52,467 nt of DNA from an uncultured Bacteroidales bacterium. Lineage in GTDB: Bacteria; Bacteroidota; Bacteroidia; Bacteroidales; Bacteroidaceae. Under the pieces are notes generated by a model. The model ran no database searches. It was not told the DNA's origin and saw only the letters and a list, made by a program, of their open reading frames with translations. The DNA lies in the NCBI GenBank assembly GCA_902798615.1, contig CADBXL010000019.1:78239-130705 (forward strand), given 5' to 3'. Position 1 is the first letter of the stretch; the number at the start of each line of letters is the position of its first letter. Of this stretch, positions 23,476 through 30,896 are shown in pieces. The position numbers were made by a program, and so were the translations under genes.

Positions 23476-25806
23476 ATGACACTAAAAGAACTTCATATTG
23501 GACAATCAGCAACCGTTACATCCGTAGGAGGTAGCGGTTCACTTCGTCAGCACTTTCTTGATATGGGACTTATCCCGGGAGCTGTTGTGAGACTCAAGAA
23601 ATACGCTCCTATGGGCGATCCTATGCAGCTCACTATCCATGGTTATGAACTTACCCTTCGCCTTGCAGATGCGGAAAAGATAGACATAACGCCTTATGTA
23701 GAGACTGATGATGAAGAGGAAGAGCCACGTCTTATTTCCGGTCATCACCCGGGTATTGGAGAGCCGGGCATATACCATGATCCTACCCATGCCCATCCAC
23801 TTCCAGAGGGAGAGATACTCACATTTGCACTTGCAGGAAATCAGAACTGCGGTAAAACCACGCTTTTCAATCAGCTTACAGGTGCTAATCAGCATGTGGG
23901 CAACTTCCCGGGCGTTACTGTTGATCGTAAGACAGGAGCTATCCGAGGACAGAAAAACACCGAAGTCACCGACCTTCCAGGCATATATTCTCTCTCTCCT
24001 TATACAAGTGAAGAGGTCGTAAGCCGTAAGTTCATCCTTGAAGAGAAGCCTAAGTGCATCATCAATATCGTTGATTCCACCAATATAGAGCGAAATCTAT
24101 ACCTTTCCATGCAGCTAATGGAACTCGGCATCCCTATGGTTCTTGCGCTTAATATGATGGATGAACTAGAGGGAAATGGAGGATATGTCCATGTCAATGA
24201 GATGGAGTCTATGCTTGGAATACCGGTTGTGCCTATCTCAGCAGCCAAGGGAGAGGGTATCTCTGAGCTTGTTGAACATGCTATGCACATTGCCCAATAT
24301 CAGGAGGTGCCTGCTATTCAGGACTTCTGCTCAAAGGAAGAGCATGGAGGTGCCGTGCATCGTTGTCTTCATGCCATTATGCACTTGATTGAGGATCATG
24401 CCAAACGTGCTGATATTCCTGTACGCTTTGCCACTTCAAAGCTTGTAGAGGGCGATAAACTCGTTATTGATGCCCTCAAGCTTTCGCAGAATGAGCGTGA
24501 AACCATCGAGCATATCCTCTGCCAGATGGAGGAAGAGCGAGGACTTGACCGTGCAGCAGCCATGGCTGATATGCGATTCTCATTCATCCAGAACATTTGC
24601 AGGAAGTCGGTTACTCATCCTCATAAGAGCAAGGAGCACTACCGTTCAGAGAAGATAGACGCGGTGCTTACGGGTAAATACACCGCTATTCCCGCTTTTT
24701 TAGGTATCATGGCTGCAATTTTCTGGCTTACCTTTGATGTTATAGGTGGAACGCTCCAAGAGCTGTTAGAGAGTGGAATAGAGTGGTTTACCGAGATGTC
24801 GGATAATGCGATGAAATCGTGGGAAGTGAATGATATTGTGCGTTCACTCATCATCGACGGTGTCTATGCCGGTGTGGGTAGTGTGGCAAGCTTTGTGCCA
24901 ATCATCGTCACCTTGTTCTTCTTCCTCTCCATGCTTGAGGATTCCGGCTATATGGCGAGAATAGCCTTTGTAATGGATCGTCCGTTGCGTAAGCTCGGTC
25001 TTTCAGGCCGTTCCATCGTGCCTTTGCTTATAGGTTTCGGCTGTTCCGTACCGTCTGTTATGGCAAGTCGCACGTTGCCTTCTATGCGTGACCGTAAGAT
25101 AACGATAATGCTTACGCCTTTCATGTCATGTACGGCAAAGCTCCCTATCTACGCATTCTTCTGTGCTGCTTTCTTTCCTGATAATGCTGCTCTTGTCATG
25201 GTGGCATTGTATCTTCTCGGTATCATCGTGGGAATAGTTGTGGCACTCGTATTGAAGAAGACATTCTATCGTGGTAATCCTGTACCTTTCGTCATGGAGT
25301 TGCCAAACTACCGAATGCCGTCAGCACGCTCTACTTTAATGCTCCTTTGGGAGAAGAGTCGTGATTTCCTTCAGCGAGCATTCACCGTCATCTTCATGGC
25401 TACAATCGTTATCTGGTTCCTACAGAGTTTCGGTTTCCACCTTCAGCATGTGGAGAATGCTGATGATAGCATACTTGGTATAGTGGCAGATTTCGTGTCT
25501 CCTATCTTTGCCCCACTCGGTTTTGGCGACTGGCGCGTATGTACAGCTCTTGTGGGCGGCTTTATGGCTAAGGAGAGTGTAGTAAGTACTCTTACCGTAC
25601 TTTTTGGCGCAGGAACGTCTATAAACGCTATTTTAACGGTTTCATCGGCAGTATCTCTGCTTGTATTCTGTCTTCTCTATACTCCTTGTGTGGCAGCAAT
25701 AGCCTCAATCCGCAGGGAAATAGGAAAGAAATACGCTGTGGCTGTAGTCATTGGGCAATGTGCCATTGCCTATGTCGTGGCTTTGCTTGCGTACTGGATG
25801 TTTTAA
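23476..25806 (+). CDS. feoB: Ferrous iron transporter FeoA-FeoB fusion
   Basis: 776 residues. Residues 1-~75 are a FeoA (SH3-like) domain (MTLKELHIGQSATVTSVGGS). The FeoB G domain follows: GNQNCGKTTLFNQLTG (G1), GNFPGVTVDRKTG (G2), DLPGIYSLSPY (G3), NMMDE (G4). After a helical linker, the transmembrane gate regions follow, with SGRSIVPLLIGFGCSVPSVM and FMAKESVVSTL. It imports Fe2+ across the inner membrane, fitting an anaerobe. FeoA-FeoB fusion is common in Bacteroidetes. I chose ATG 23476 because FeoA homology begins there; an upstream in-frame ATG at 23377 would lie ahead of the promoter. A FeoB-associated small protein follows. Confidence 0.95.
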   Translation: MTLKELHIGQSATVTSVGGSGSLRQHFLDMGLIPGAVVRLKKYAPMGDPMQLTIHGYELTLRLADAEKIDITPYVETDDEEEEPRLISGHHPGIGEPGIYHDPTHAHPLPEGEILTFALAGNQNCGKTTLFNQLTGANQHVGNFPGVTVDRKTGAIRGQKNTEVTDLPGIYSLSPYTSEEVVSRKFILEEKPKCIINIVDSTNIERNLYLSMQLMELGIPMVLALNMMDELEGNGGYVHVNEMESMLGIPVVPISAAKGEGISELVEHAMHIAQYQEVPAIQDFCSKEEHGGAVHRCLHAIMHLIEDHAKRADIPVRFATSKLVEGDKLVIDALKLSQNERETIEHILCQMEEERGLDRAAAMADMRFSFIQNICRKSVTHPHKSKEHYRSEKIDAVLTGKYTAIPAFLGIMAAIFWLTFDVIGGTLQELLESGIEWFTEMSDNAMKSWEVNDIVRSLIIDGVYAGVGSVASFVPIIVTLFFFLSMLEDSGYMARIAFVMDRPLRKLGLSGRSIVPLLIGFGCSVPSVMASRTLPSMRDRKITIMLTPFMSCTAKLPIYAFFCAAFFPDNAALVMVALYLLGIIVGIVVALVLKKTFYRGNPVPFVMELPNYRMPSARSTLMLLWEKSRDFLQRAFTVIFMATIVIWFLQSFGFHLQHVENADDSILGIVADFVSPIFAPLGFGDWRVCTALVGGFMAKESVVSTLTVLFGAGTSINAILTVSSAVSLLVFCLLYTPCVAAIASIRREIGKKYAVAVVIGQCAIAYVVALLAYWMF

Positions 25807-25960
25807 ATGAAAAATTAATAATGAAAAATTATAAAATACTCGACCCTCTAAATCTCCCTTAAAGGGAGACTTGGAAGGCGGAAGCGGCTCTCCCCCTTTA
25901 GGGGGAGCAGGGAGAGGGTCTTTGTATTTTTCATTTTTCACTTTTCATTTTATAATTTAC
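25806..25960. repeat. Nested inverted repeats between feoB and its small partner
   Basis: Outer arms AATGAAAAATTATAAAATAC (25830-25849 region) and GTATTTTTCATTTTTCAC, then TTTTCATTTTATAATTTAC (25924-25960), have 7-bp-periodic character. Inside, GACCCTCT (25842-25849) pairs with AGAGGGTC (25913-25920). Two GGG/CCC palindromes lie within: TCTCCCTTAAAGGGAGA (25853-25869) and CTCCCCCTTTAGGGGGAG (25890-25907). A strong attenuating structure in the feo transcript is possible. Confidence 0.65.
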
Positions 25961-25963
25961 TTT

Positions 25964-26131
25964 ATGAACCTCGTCAGCATCATCCTCCTATCCGTCGTCC
26001 TCTTGGCGTTTGTCATGGTTGCAATCTCATATTTCAAAGGCAATCATGGCAAGAACAGCTGTTGTGATACAGGCGATGGTAATGGCAAGAAATGCAACTG
26101 CGGAAACTGCAACGGCTGTGGTTTTCACTAA
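25964..26131 (+). CDS. FeoB-associated Cys-rich membrane protein
   Basis: 55 residues. One membrane segment (LVSIILLSVVLLAFVMVAIS), then GNHGKNSCCDTG and GKKCNCGNCNGCG with six Cys. This fits the FeoB-associated Cys-rich family found directly after feoB. The start at 25964 is the only ATG that precedes the membrane segment directly. It is probably cotranscribed with feoAB despite the inverted repeats between them; role in iron uptake unknown (metal relay or regulator). Confidence 0.8.
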   Translation: MNLVSIILLSVVLLAFVMVAISYFKGNHGKNSCCDTGDGNGKKCNCGNCNGCGFH

Positions 26132-26170
26132 CCCCTAACCCCTAACCTCTAATCTCTAATCCCTAATCCC
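26132..26170. repeat. Telomere-like 7-bp array
   Basis: CCCTAAC, CCCTAAC, CTCTAAT, CTCTAAT and CCCTAAT in tandem directly after the stop codon of the small Feo protein. Confidence 0.7.
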
Positions 26171-26185
26171 TCCCCTCATTCGCCC

Positions 26186-26235
26186 ATTCCAGAATGGGAT
26201 TTGGAACGGTTTTGCAACGGACTTGCATCGGACTT
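26186..26235. repeat. 11-bp-period array, CGGACTTGC type
   Basis: GG recurs at 26197, 26208, 26219 and 26230, 11 bp apart, with GGACTTGC in the last units. It is preceded by one complementary unit (CCCATTCCAGAATGGG palindrome at 26183-26198). Confidence 0.7.
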
Positions 26236-26270
26236 GCTAACTTCAGCGATGGCCAAGTGCCGAATGGTAT

Positions 26271-26305
26271 TTTTCACTCTTCACTCTTCGTTCTTCACTT
26301 ATCAC
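26271..26305. repeat. 7-bp array, five units
   Basis: TTC or ATC recurs at 26273, 26280, 26287, 26294 and 26301 (TTTTTCA, CTCTTCA, CTCTTCG, TTCTTCA, CTTATCA). From here to 26590 the gap is AT-rich; I see no gene in it. Confidence 0.6.
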
Positions 26306-26590
26306 ACCCCTCTACTTACTTATACTCCAAAATCGAAAAAAAAACAAGGGCAAATGGCAACTTTTTTCAATATTTTTTTCAACAACGAATTATTTGCTTC
26401 GCAATTCCCATCTAAATAGTATTCATATCTTCGTCTTAATTCGTTTAATTCGTTGTTATCTCTTTTTGCGCGTGTTTTTAGAATGGCGGATTGTTTTGAT
26501 TCGTTGTTATGTTTCAATGCGTCCCTCACTATAATTATACCCCTATCCTCTGTATTTTGGGTTAACTCTTTGTATCTTCAATATACCCGA

Positions 26591-26764
26591 CAATTACAAT
26601 TACATAATTACAATAAAATATGGACACACATTCTTACCCCTAAAAAGACTTGCACATTAAATACTAATACTATATATATTTATATAAATATATATAGTAT
26701 TAGAGGTAAAATCACGTGATAGGGTGCGCATATTTTCTTATTGTAATTGTAATTGTTGTAATTG
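26591..26764. repeat. Nested inverted repeat with a perfect 40-bp palindrome
   Basis: The centre 26664-26703 is a perfect palindrome: its first half CTAATACTATATATATTTAT is exactly complementary to its second half. Outer arms CAATTACAATTACATAATTA (from 26591) and the sequence ending GTAATTGTTGTAATTG (26764) are imperfect inverted copies over ~35 bases. The 174-bp element lies between convergent genes. No ORF. Confidence 0.75.
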
Positions 26765-26807
26765 CAAATTCGCAAAGAAACTACGGTATTCCCTTGATAT
26801 CCTGTAA

Positions 26808-26885
26808 TTTGAAAATGAAAAGTGAAAAATGAAAACCTGTACAATTTGTAATATGTATTTTTCATTGTTCACTTTTCATTTTTCA
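26808..26885. repeat. Inverted 7-bp arrays at the 3' end of the TlpA-like gene
   Basis: TGAAAAG-type units (26810-26835) face TTTTCAC-type units with TCA at 26862, 26869, 26876 and 26883. The last TCA is also the stop codon (TGA on the minus strand) of the TlpA-like gene. Confidence 0.65.
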
Positions 26886-27437
26886 TTTAAGAGTCTCGTC
26901 AAGATACTGATAGAACGCAGGATCTTCTCCGATAACTGTCTTTGCTATCTTTCCTTCCGGATCAACGAGAACCTTTGTTGGAAATCCCTGAATCTCATAC
27001 TTCTCTAAGATTGCAGAAGAACCTTTTGGATTATATACATTCTTCCAAGGCAGTTCCAGTTCCTTTACGGCATTTTTCCATTTCTTCTCAGGATCATTAC
27101 AATCTACACCTAAAATCTCCATTTTATCGGAATATTTCTTATAGTATTCCTTCATCTTAGGCATACCTCTTATACACCAGATACACCATGAACCCCAGAA
27201 ATCAATTAGTACGTACTTTCCTCTCAGACTTGAAAGAGCCAAAGGCTTGCCGTCGATGTCGTTGAGAGTGAAATCTGGTGCCATTTGACCATCAGCAACA
27301 CCTTCCTGATCATTATTTGCGTCAGACACAGCTTCTGTCTGGATGTCTTTCTGCCCGTCTGTCGTAGAGTTGTTGTGTCGAGCATCACAAGCACAGCATA
27401 TTACTGCACAAGCGAGAGAGATAAAGATTTTCTTCAT
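26883..27437 (-). CDS. TlpA/ResA-like thioredoxin-fold lipoprotein
   Basis: 184 residues. A signal peptide runs into Cys-rich CAVICCAC (lipobox candidate Cys 14-17), then a 30-residue Asp/Asn/Gly-rich spacer. The thioredoxin fold starts at GQMAPDFTLNDIDGKPLALS; the redox motif is WCIWC in FWGSWCIWCIRGMP, and a cis-Pro lies in GFPTKVLVDPEG. It is probably attached to a membrane facing the periplasm, reducing or exchanging disulfides. Family certain, partner unknown. Divergent from the hydrolase gene. Confidence 0.88.
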   Translation of the reverse strand: MKKIFISLACAVICCACDARHNNSTTDGQKDIQTEAVSDANNDQEGVADGQMAPDFTLNDIDGKPLALSSLRGKYVLIDFWGSWCIWCIRGMPKMKEYYKKYSDKMEILGVDCNDPEKKWKNAVKELELPWKNVYNPKGSSAILEKYEIQGFPTKVLVDPEGKIAKTVIGEDPAFYQYLDETLK

Positions 27438-27661
27438 TATTATTTATTTAATTTATTGTTTAGACCTCTTTTTGCGTTGTTTGACCAATTTTGCGTATAG
27501 TCCCTTTATTTATAACGTACGTGAATACATAATTGTGACACGAATATAGTTAATATTCTCTAAAATATATTGTGAATAATCATATTTCCAAGTTTTTGAG
27601 CTACTTTTGTACAATTTCTGTAAAACTTAGGATAAGTATCAAAAAAACGAGATTATTTAGT

Positions 27662-28876
27662 ATGCGGATTCCTCTGATTATCATATCGTTACTGCTATCT
27701 CTTCCGGGTATTGCCCAAAAATACCCTGGAGGAAACATGTATAGTGTTCCTACCCGTCAGAAATACGAGTTTATGCGCAATCTACCTGTTTATGCCGATA
27801 GCTTGCTTGAGGATCTGAAATATCCTCTTGCTTGGGGGAATAGCGATATTACCGATTTTAATGAATGGCGAAAGGTTGCCCGACAGAAAGTTTTCGACTG
27901 TATGCTTATGCCACCTCCTCCTGCGGGTGATTTTGGTGTAACCGTTATACGTGAAGAGCAAAGAGATGGATATCGCGCTCGTCAGATAGAGATAAGATTG
28001 TCACGCTATTATAGTGTTCCTGCTATCATTCTCATTCCTGATGGCAAAGGTCCTTTCCCTGCAATTAATTGTCTTCATGATCACGGAGGGCATCTTTTCA
28101 TAGGAAAGGAGAAGATCATTCGTCCGTTTGAGCCAGATCCTGACTCTCTTGAATGTAATAATCCTATTGCTCTTGAGGATAGTGTTGTGCTTGAGGATGC
28201 AGAGAAATGGGTTGAGGAACTGTATGAAGGACAGTTCGTAGGTGATTATCTTGCCCAGAAAGGCTATGTCGTCTTTAGTTCTGATGCTCCTTTATGGGGC
28301 GAGAGAGGACAGAAAGAAGGGGCTCTCCGCAGTAAGTTTGACATGATTTGCGGAAATATGATGATGTATGGCATAGACCTCTCTGCCTATATGACCTATG
28401 ATGATATTGCGTGTACCGACTATATTGCCACCCTTCCCTATGTTGATCCAAAGAGAATTGGCTGTATGGGTTTCTCTATGGGAGGATATCGTTCGTGGCT
28501 TCTTGCTGCCCTTAGTGACAAGATTAAGACCGCTGTGTCTGTATGTTGGATGGTTACTACTCAGGAACAGATGTCATTCAAGTATTCACGTACAGAGAAT
28601 GGCGGTTTTGCCAATTGTTTTCCAGGACTTCGTCGTTGGTTGGATTATCCGCATATAGCCAGTCTTGCGTGTCCTAAGCCTATGCTTTTCATAAGTGGTA
28701 CGAAAGATAAGCTCTTCCCAATCAATGGTGCCAACAAGGCTTTCAGCATCATGCACAAAGTGTGGGATAGTCAAGGAGCTGACAATAATCTCCAGACGGA
28801 AATGTGGGATATTCCCCATAGTTTCGGTAAACCTGTTCAAAGACGTGCCTTGGAATTTTTCAAAGAACATTTATAG
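27662..28876 (+). CDS. Secreted alpha/beta-hydrolase (dienelactone hydrolase/acetyl esterase-like)
   Basis: 404 residues with signal peptide (IPLIIISLLLSLPGIAQ). The nucleophile elbow is GCMGFSMGGY (Ser near residue 278), the acid is in ISGTKDKLFP, and the His in IPHSFGKP. The mid-protein LHDHGGH, then DAPLWGERGQ, fits the Abhydrolase_7-type clade, often annotated as putative acetyl xylan esterases or glucuronoyl-type hydrolases in Bacteroidales. The substrate cannot be read from sequence; a plant-polysaccharide ester is likely given the GH genes in the window. I chose ATG 27662 for its clean signal peptide; an ATG at 27572 would add 30 residues unlike a signal sequence. Confidence 0.8.
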   Translation: MRIPLIIISLLLSLPGIAQKYPGGNMYSVPTRQKYEFMRNLPVYADSLLEDLKYPLAWGNSDITDFNEWRKVARQKVFDCMLMPPPPAGDFGVTVIREEQRDGYRARQIEIRLSRYYSVPAIILIPDGKGPFPAINCLHDHGGHLFIGKEKIIRPFEPDPDSLECNNPIALEDSVVLEDAEKWVEELYEGQFVGDYLAQKGYVVFSSDAPLWGERGQKEGALRSKFDMICGNMMMYGIDLSAYMTYDDIACTDYIATLPYVDPKRIGCMGFSMGGYRSWLLAALSDKIKTAVSVCWMVTTQEQMSFKYSRTENGGFANCFPGLRRWLDYPHIASLACPKPMLFISGTKDKLFPINGANKAFSIMHKVWDSQGADNNLQTEMWDIPHSFGKPVQRRALEFFKEHL

Positions 28877-29174
28877 TTTTGCATCTTAATCATTATTGTA
28901 AAATAGTTTCTTTTGCTGCAAAAAATCCACTTTATTTGTTAGATATTATACCTGAAAATTGAAAATATTTCCAAAAATTCATGGTATAAGTAAAAATTTT
29001 TACGAAAAATCGAAAAATTTTCTTTGTTCTGTTTTTCTTCTTTTGTTTGCTAAAAAACTGTTGAAATACCGATGAAACCGTTATTTTTACAAAAATGCAA
29101 TTATGTAAAATGGTAGTGCAACTTTGTAAAAAATGTTGCATGATCGAAATAACAAACTTTATGAAACATTTTTG

Positions 29175-29206
29175 TTTGTGAAAGTTAGTTTTTTTACCTA
29201 CTTTTG
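29175..29206 (+). promoter_or_regulatory. Promoter of a possible small RNA
   Basis: TTTG (29175-29178), 20 bases, TACTTTTG (29199-29206), followed by CACTCGG, the same downstream context seen at several gene promoters here. Confidence 0.55.
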
Positions 29207-29211
29207 CACTC

Positions 29212-29327
29212 GGAAATAAGTGTAATTTTTATGAAAGAGACACATTTTTGATGTCTAAAGGGGAATAATAAAATAAAAGGTCAAAGTCGAGTTGTGAAAC
29301 TAGGTTTGACCTTTTATTTTGCTTTTT
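29212..29327 (+). ncRNA. Candidate small RNA, about 115 nt
   Basis: A promoter ends at 29206, and a strong terminator hairpin (AAAATAAAAGGTCAAA at 29270-29285 with its perfect complement at 29305-29320, then GCTTTTTAT) follows after 60 bases. There is no ORF between except a six-codon MKETHF. GACACATTTTTGATGTC (29240-29256) forms a small hairpin in the body. The family is not recognised. The remaining gene-free DNA 28877-29198 is AT-rich; I see nothing else in it. Confidence 0.45.
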
Positions 29328-29511
29328 ATACTTTCTTATATTTCTTTTCAATCCACACATTCTTTTGTTCTATGCAATTATTATGTGTAATACAAGTATA
29401 ACAACTTGCATAGCTTGAACTATGCGACTATTATTTTTTAGATTATTCAAATCATTATTCGCTTAGCTCATCAGTAAGACAGTCATAAGCGAAACTTAAA
29501 TCATTTGATAA

Positions 29512-29671
29512 TTCGCCCATCCTCCGCTCATCCTCCGCTCTTTCTCCGAACCAAACTCGCTGTAATTCCTATCAAACATCGCTCTCTCACCGACTTTGCA
29601 CCGACTTTGGTACGGAGGAAGAGCGGAGGATGAGCGAAGGTATAACGGAAGTAAAGCGAAGGAATATCGAG
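29512..29671. repeat. Long 11-bp-phased CG array with inverted arms
   Basis: The dinucleotide CG occurs at 29514, 29525, 29536, 29547, 29558, then 29580, 29591, 29602, 29613, 29624, 29635, 29646, 29657 and 29668: 14 of 15 positions on an exact 11-bp grid (29569 reads CT). The left units carry CCTCCGCTC, the right units GAGCGGAGG. CCTCCGCTCATCCTCCGCTC (29521-29540) is complementary to 29621-29640 at 19 of 20 bases. Confidence 0.85.
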
Positions 29672-30290
29672 TTTACATAGGGTGTTCGAGAATCAAAACC
29701 TGTTAAACAAAACTCGACATGATTATTTTTATCATGAATTAGAGAGATTTGCTATATATTCATTGAATATATGGTCGTAACTTCTTTGGTAGGTTGCTTT
29801 GATAATGTTTCTAACTTATTCACAATAAGTCTGTTGGTCGTTTTTTCCAAATGTTTGGCAGAAATATACACAGTTTGCGTTTTTTTTTGTACGAATGGAA
29901 AGATTTGTAGTTTTTTTTTACTTTTATTTCGAAATAATTACTTAATTTTGCACTCGGTTAACAAGGTAATGGTTTAATTATTCACTTAAAAATTACACTG
30001 AAGAAAATTTCCCTTTAGGAAAAAAGCAGATATTTGTGAATAAGTAGTTATCAAGAAGCTTATAAAGTGTTCTTGTGTGCTATTGGATTGTTCTAATGAA
30101 ATCTACCTTTCATGCAGAATCAATTCAGGCATCTGAGAAATACTGGTAAGCTGACGGTATGAATTGCGATTTTTAATGGTCGTAGAATGATTAGTCGTAG
30201 AATGGTTCAGCCGATAAACGATAGTCTATATATCGTAATCAGATAGAAGATAATGTAATAATAGATATGTAATTTTCAGATAAAGAAAAG
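29672..30290. other. Gene-free AT-rich region
   Basis: No ORF that I can support. A -7-like TAATTTTG at 29943-29950, followed by CACTCGG, could start a transcript leading to the small ORF at 30291 and the InlB-repeat gene, leaving a leader of several hundred bases. GGTCGTAGAATG (30178) recurs in part as AGTCGTAGAATGG (30193). Confidence 0.4.
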
Positions 30291-30482
30291 ATGTTTAAGA
30301 AAATGTATAATCCCCCAATTGCAGAAAGGTTTGCGGTTGAAGAGGATGCAAAGTTGCTCCAGACCTCCCGTTCTATAGAAATTGGTGGTGATGGAGATTT
30401 TGGTGAGTCAAAACCCATAGGAGCATTCGTCATAGAGAACGAATCAGAGGATGTCAGCTCATGTCAGATATGGCATGACTAA
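30291..30482 (+). CDS. Small 63-residue protein upstream of the InlB-repeat gene
   Basis: Begins MFKKMYNPPIAERFAVEEDA, then KLLQTSRSIEIGGDGDFGES and an acidic tail. It shares the layout of the 51-residue ORF at 5364-5519: basic start, aromatic residue then Pro at positions 6-9, a small-residue/Ser segment near 25, and an Asp/Glu/Gly-rich tail. No signal peptide or Cys. It precedes a very large secreted protein gene by ~410 bases. Function unknown; the repeated layout argues for a real gene. Confidence 0.5.
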   Translation: MFKKMYNPPIAERFAVEEDAKLLQTSRSIEIGGDGDFGESKPIGAFVIENESEDVSSCQIWHD

Positions 30483-30896
30483 GACCTCTAAGAGCAAGAG
30501 TTTTTAATTGACCACAGATTTATGGACTTATTCGCCTGAAGCTCATCGAGCAAAACAAGTCAAAAAAGAGAAAAGCCTTTTAATCTGTGTGTTGTGTGTT
30601 AAACCAAAGAAAAATTTTGTGTAGCCACACGAAGTTTATTTAAAATACTAATATTCATATATTTGAGAAATTACAAAATGAGATAGGAAGATGCGAAATT
30701 GTATTGTGGAAATAGCAAATAACGCTCTTTTTTAGTTAAAAAGCAGATATTTTGAACTATTTAAGCAATTTTTTTTGGTTTTTTTAATGAGAAATCGGAA
30801 AATAATTTGTATATTTGCAACACAATAGAAGGACATTTATTTCCGACACTTATTTTTGTAATAATACAGTGAAAAAACATTTTAAAGTTGACAGAT
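30483..30896. other. Leader region of the InlB-repeat gene
   Basis: About 410 AT-rich bases without an ORF. It holds a repeat-like stretch with CCACAGATT (30511) facing AATCTGTGTG (30581), and a fragment GCTCATCGAGCAAAACAAGTC resembling the inner end of the 2771 element. A -7 box TATATTTG lies at 30810-30817. Confidence 0.4.
30810..30817 (+). promoter_or_regulatory. -7 element of the InlB-repeat gene
   Basis: TATATTTG followed by CAACAC fits TAnnTTTG. About 80 bases before the ATG at 30897; no -33 TTTG at normal spacing. Confidence 0.5.

Noticed and set aside
26664-26703. Palindrome considered as a transposon end or protein operator
   Set aside because: No transposase or regulator is adjacent, and it lies between 3' ends, so it is reported only as a structure.
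26713-26722. ATCACGTGAT as a further parS site
   Set aside because: Only the central CACGTG matches; the outer arms of the consensus are absent.
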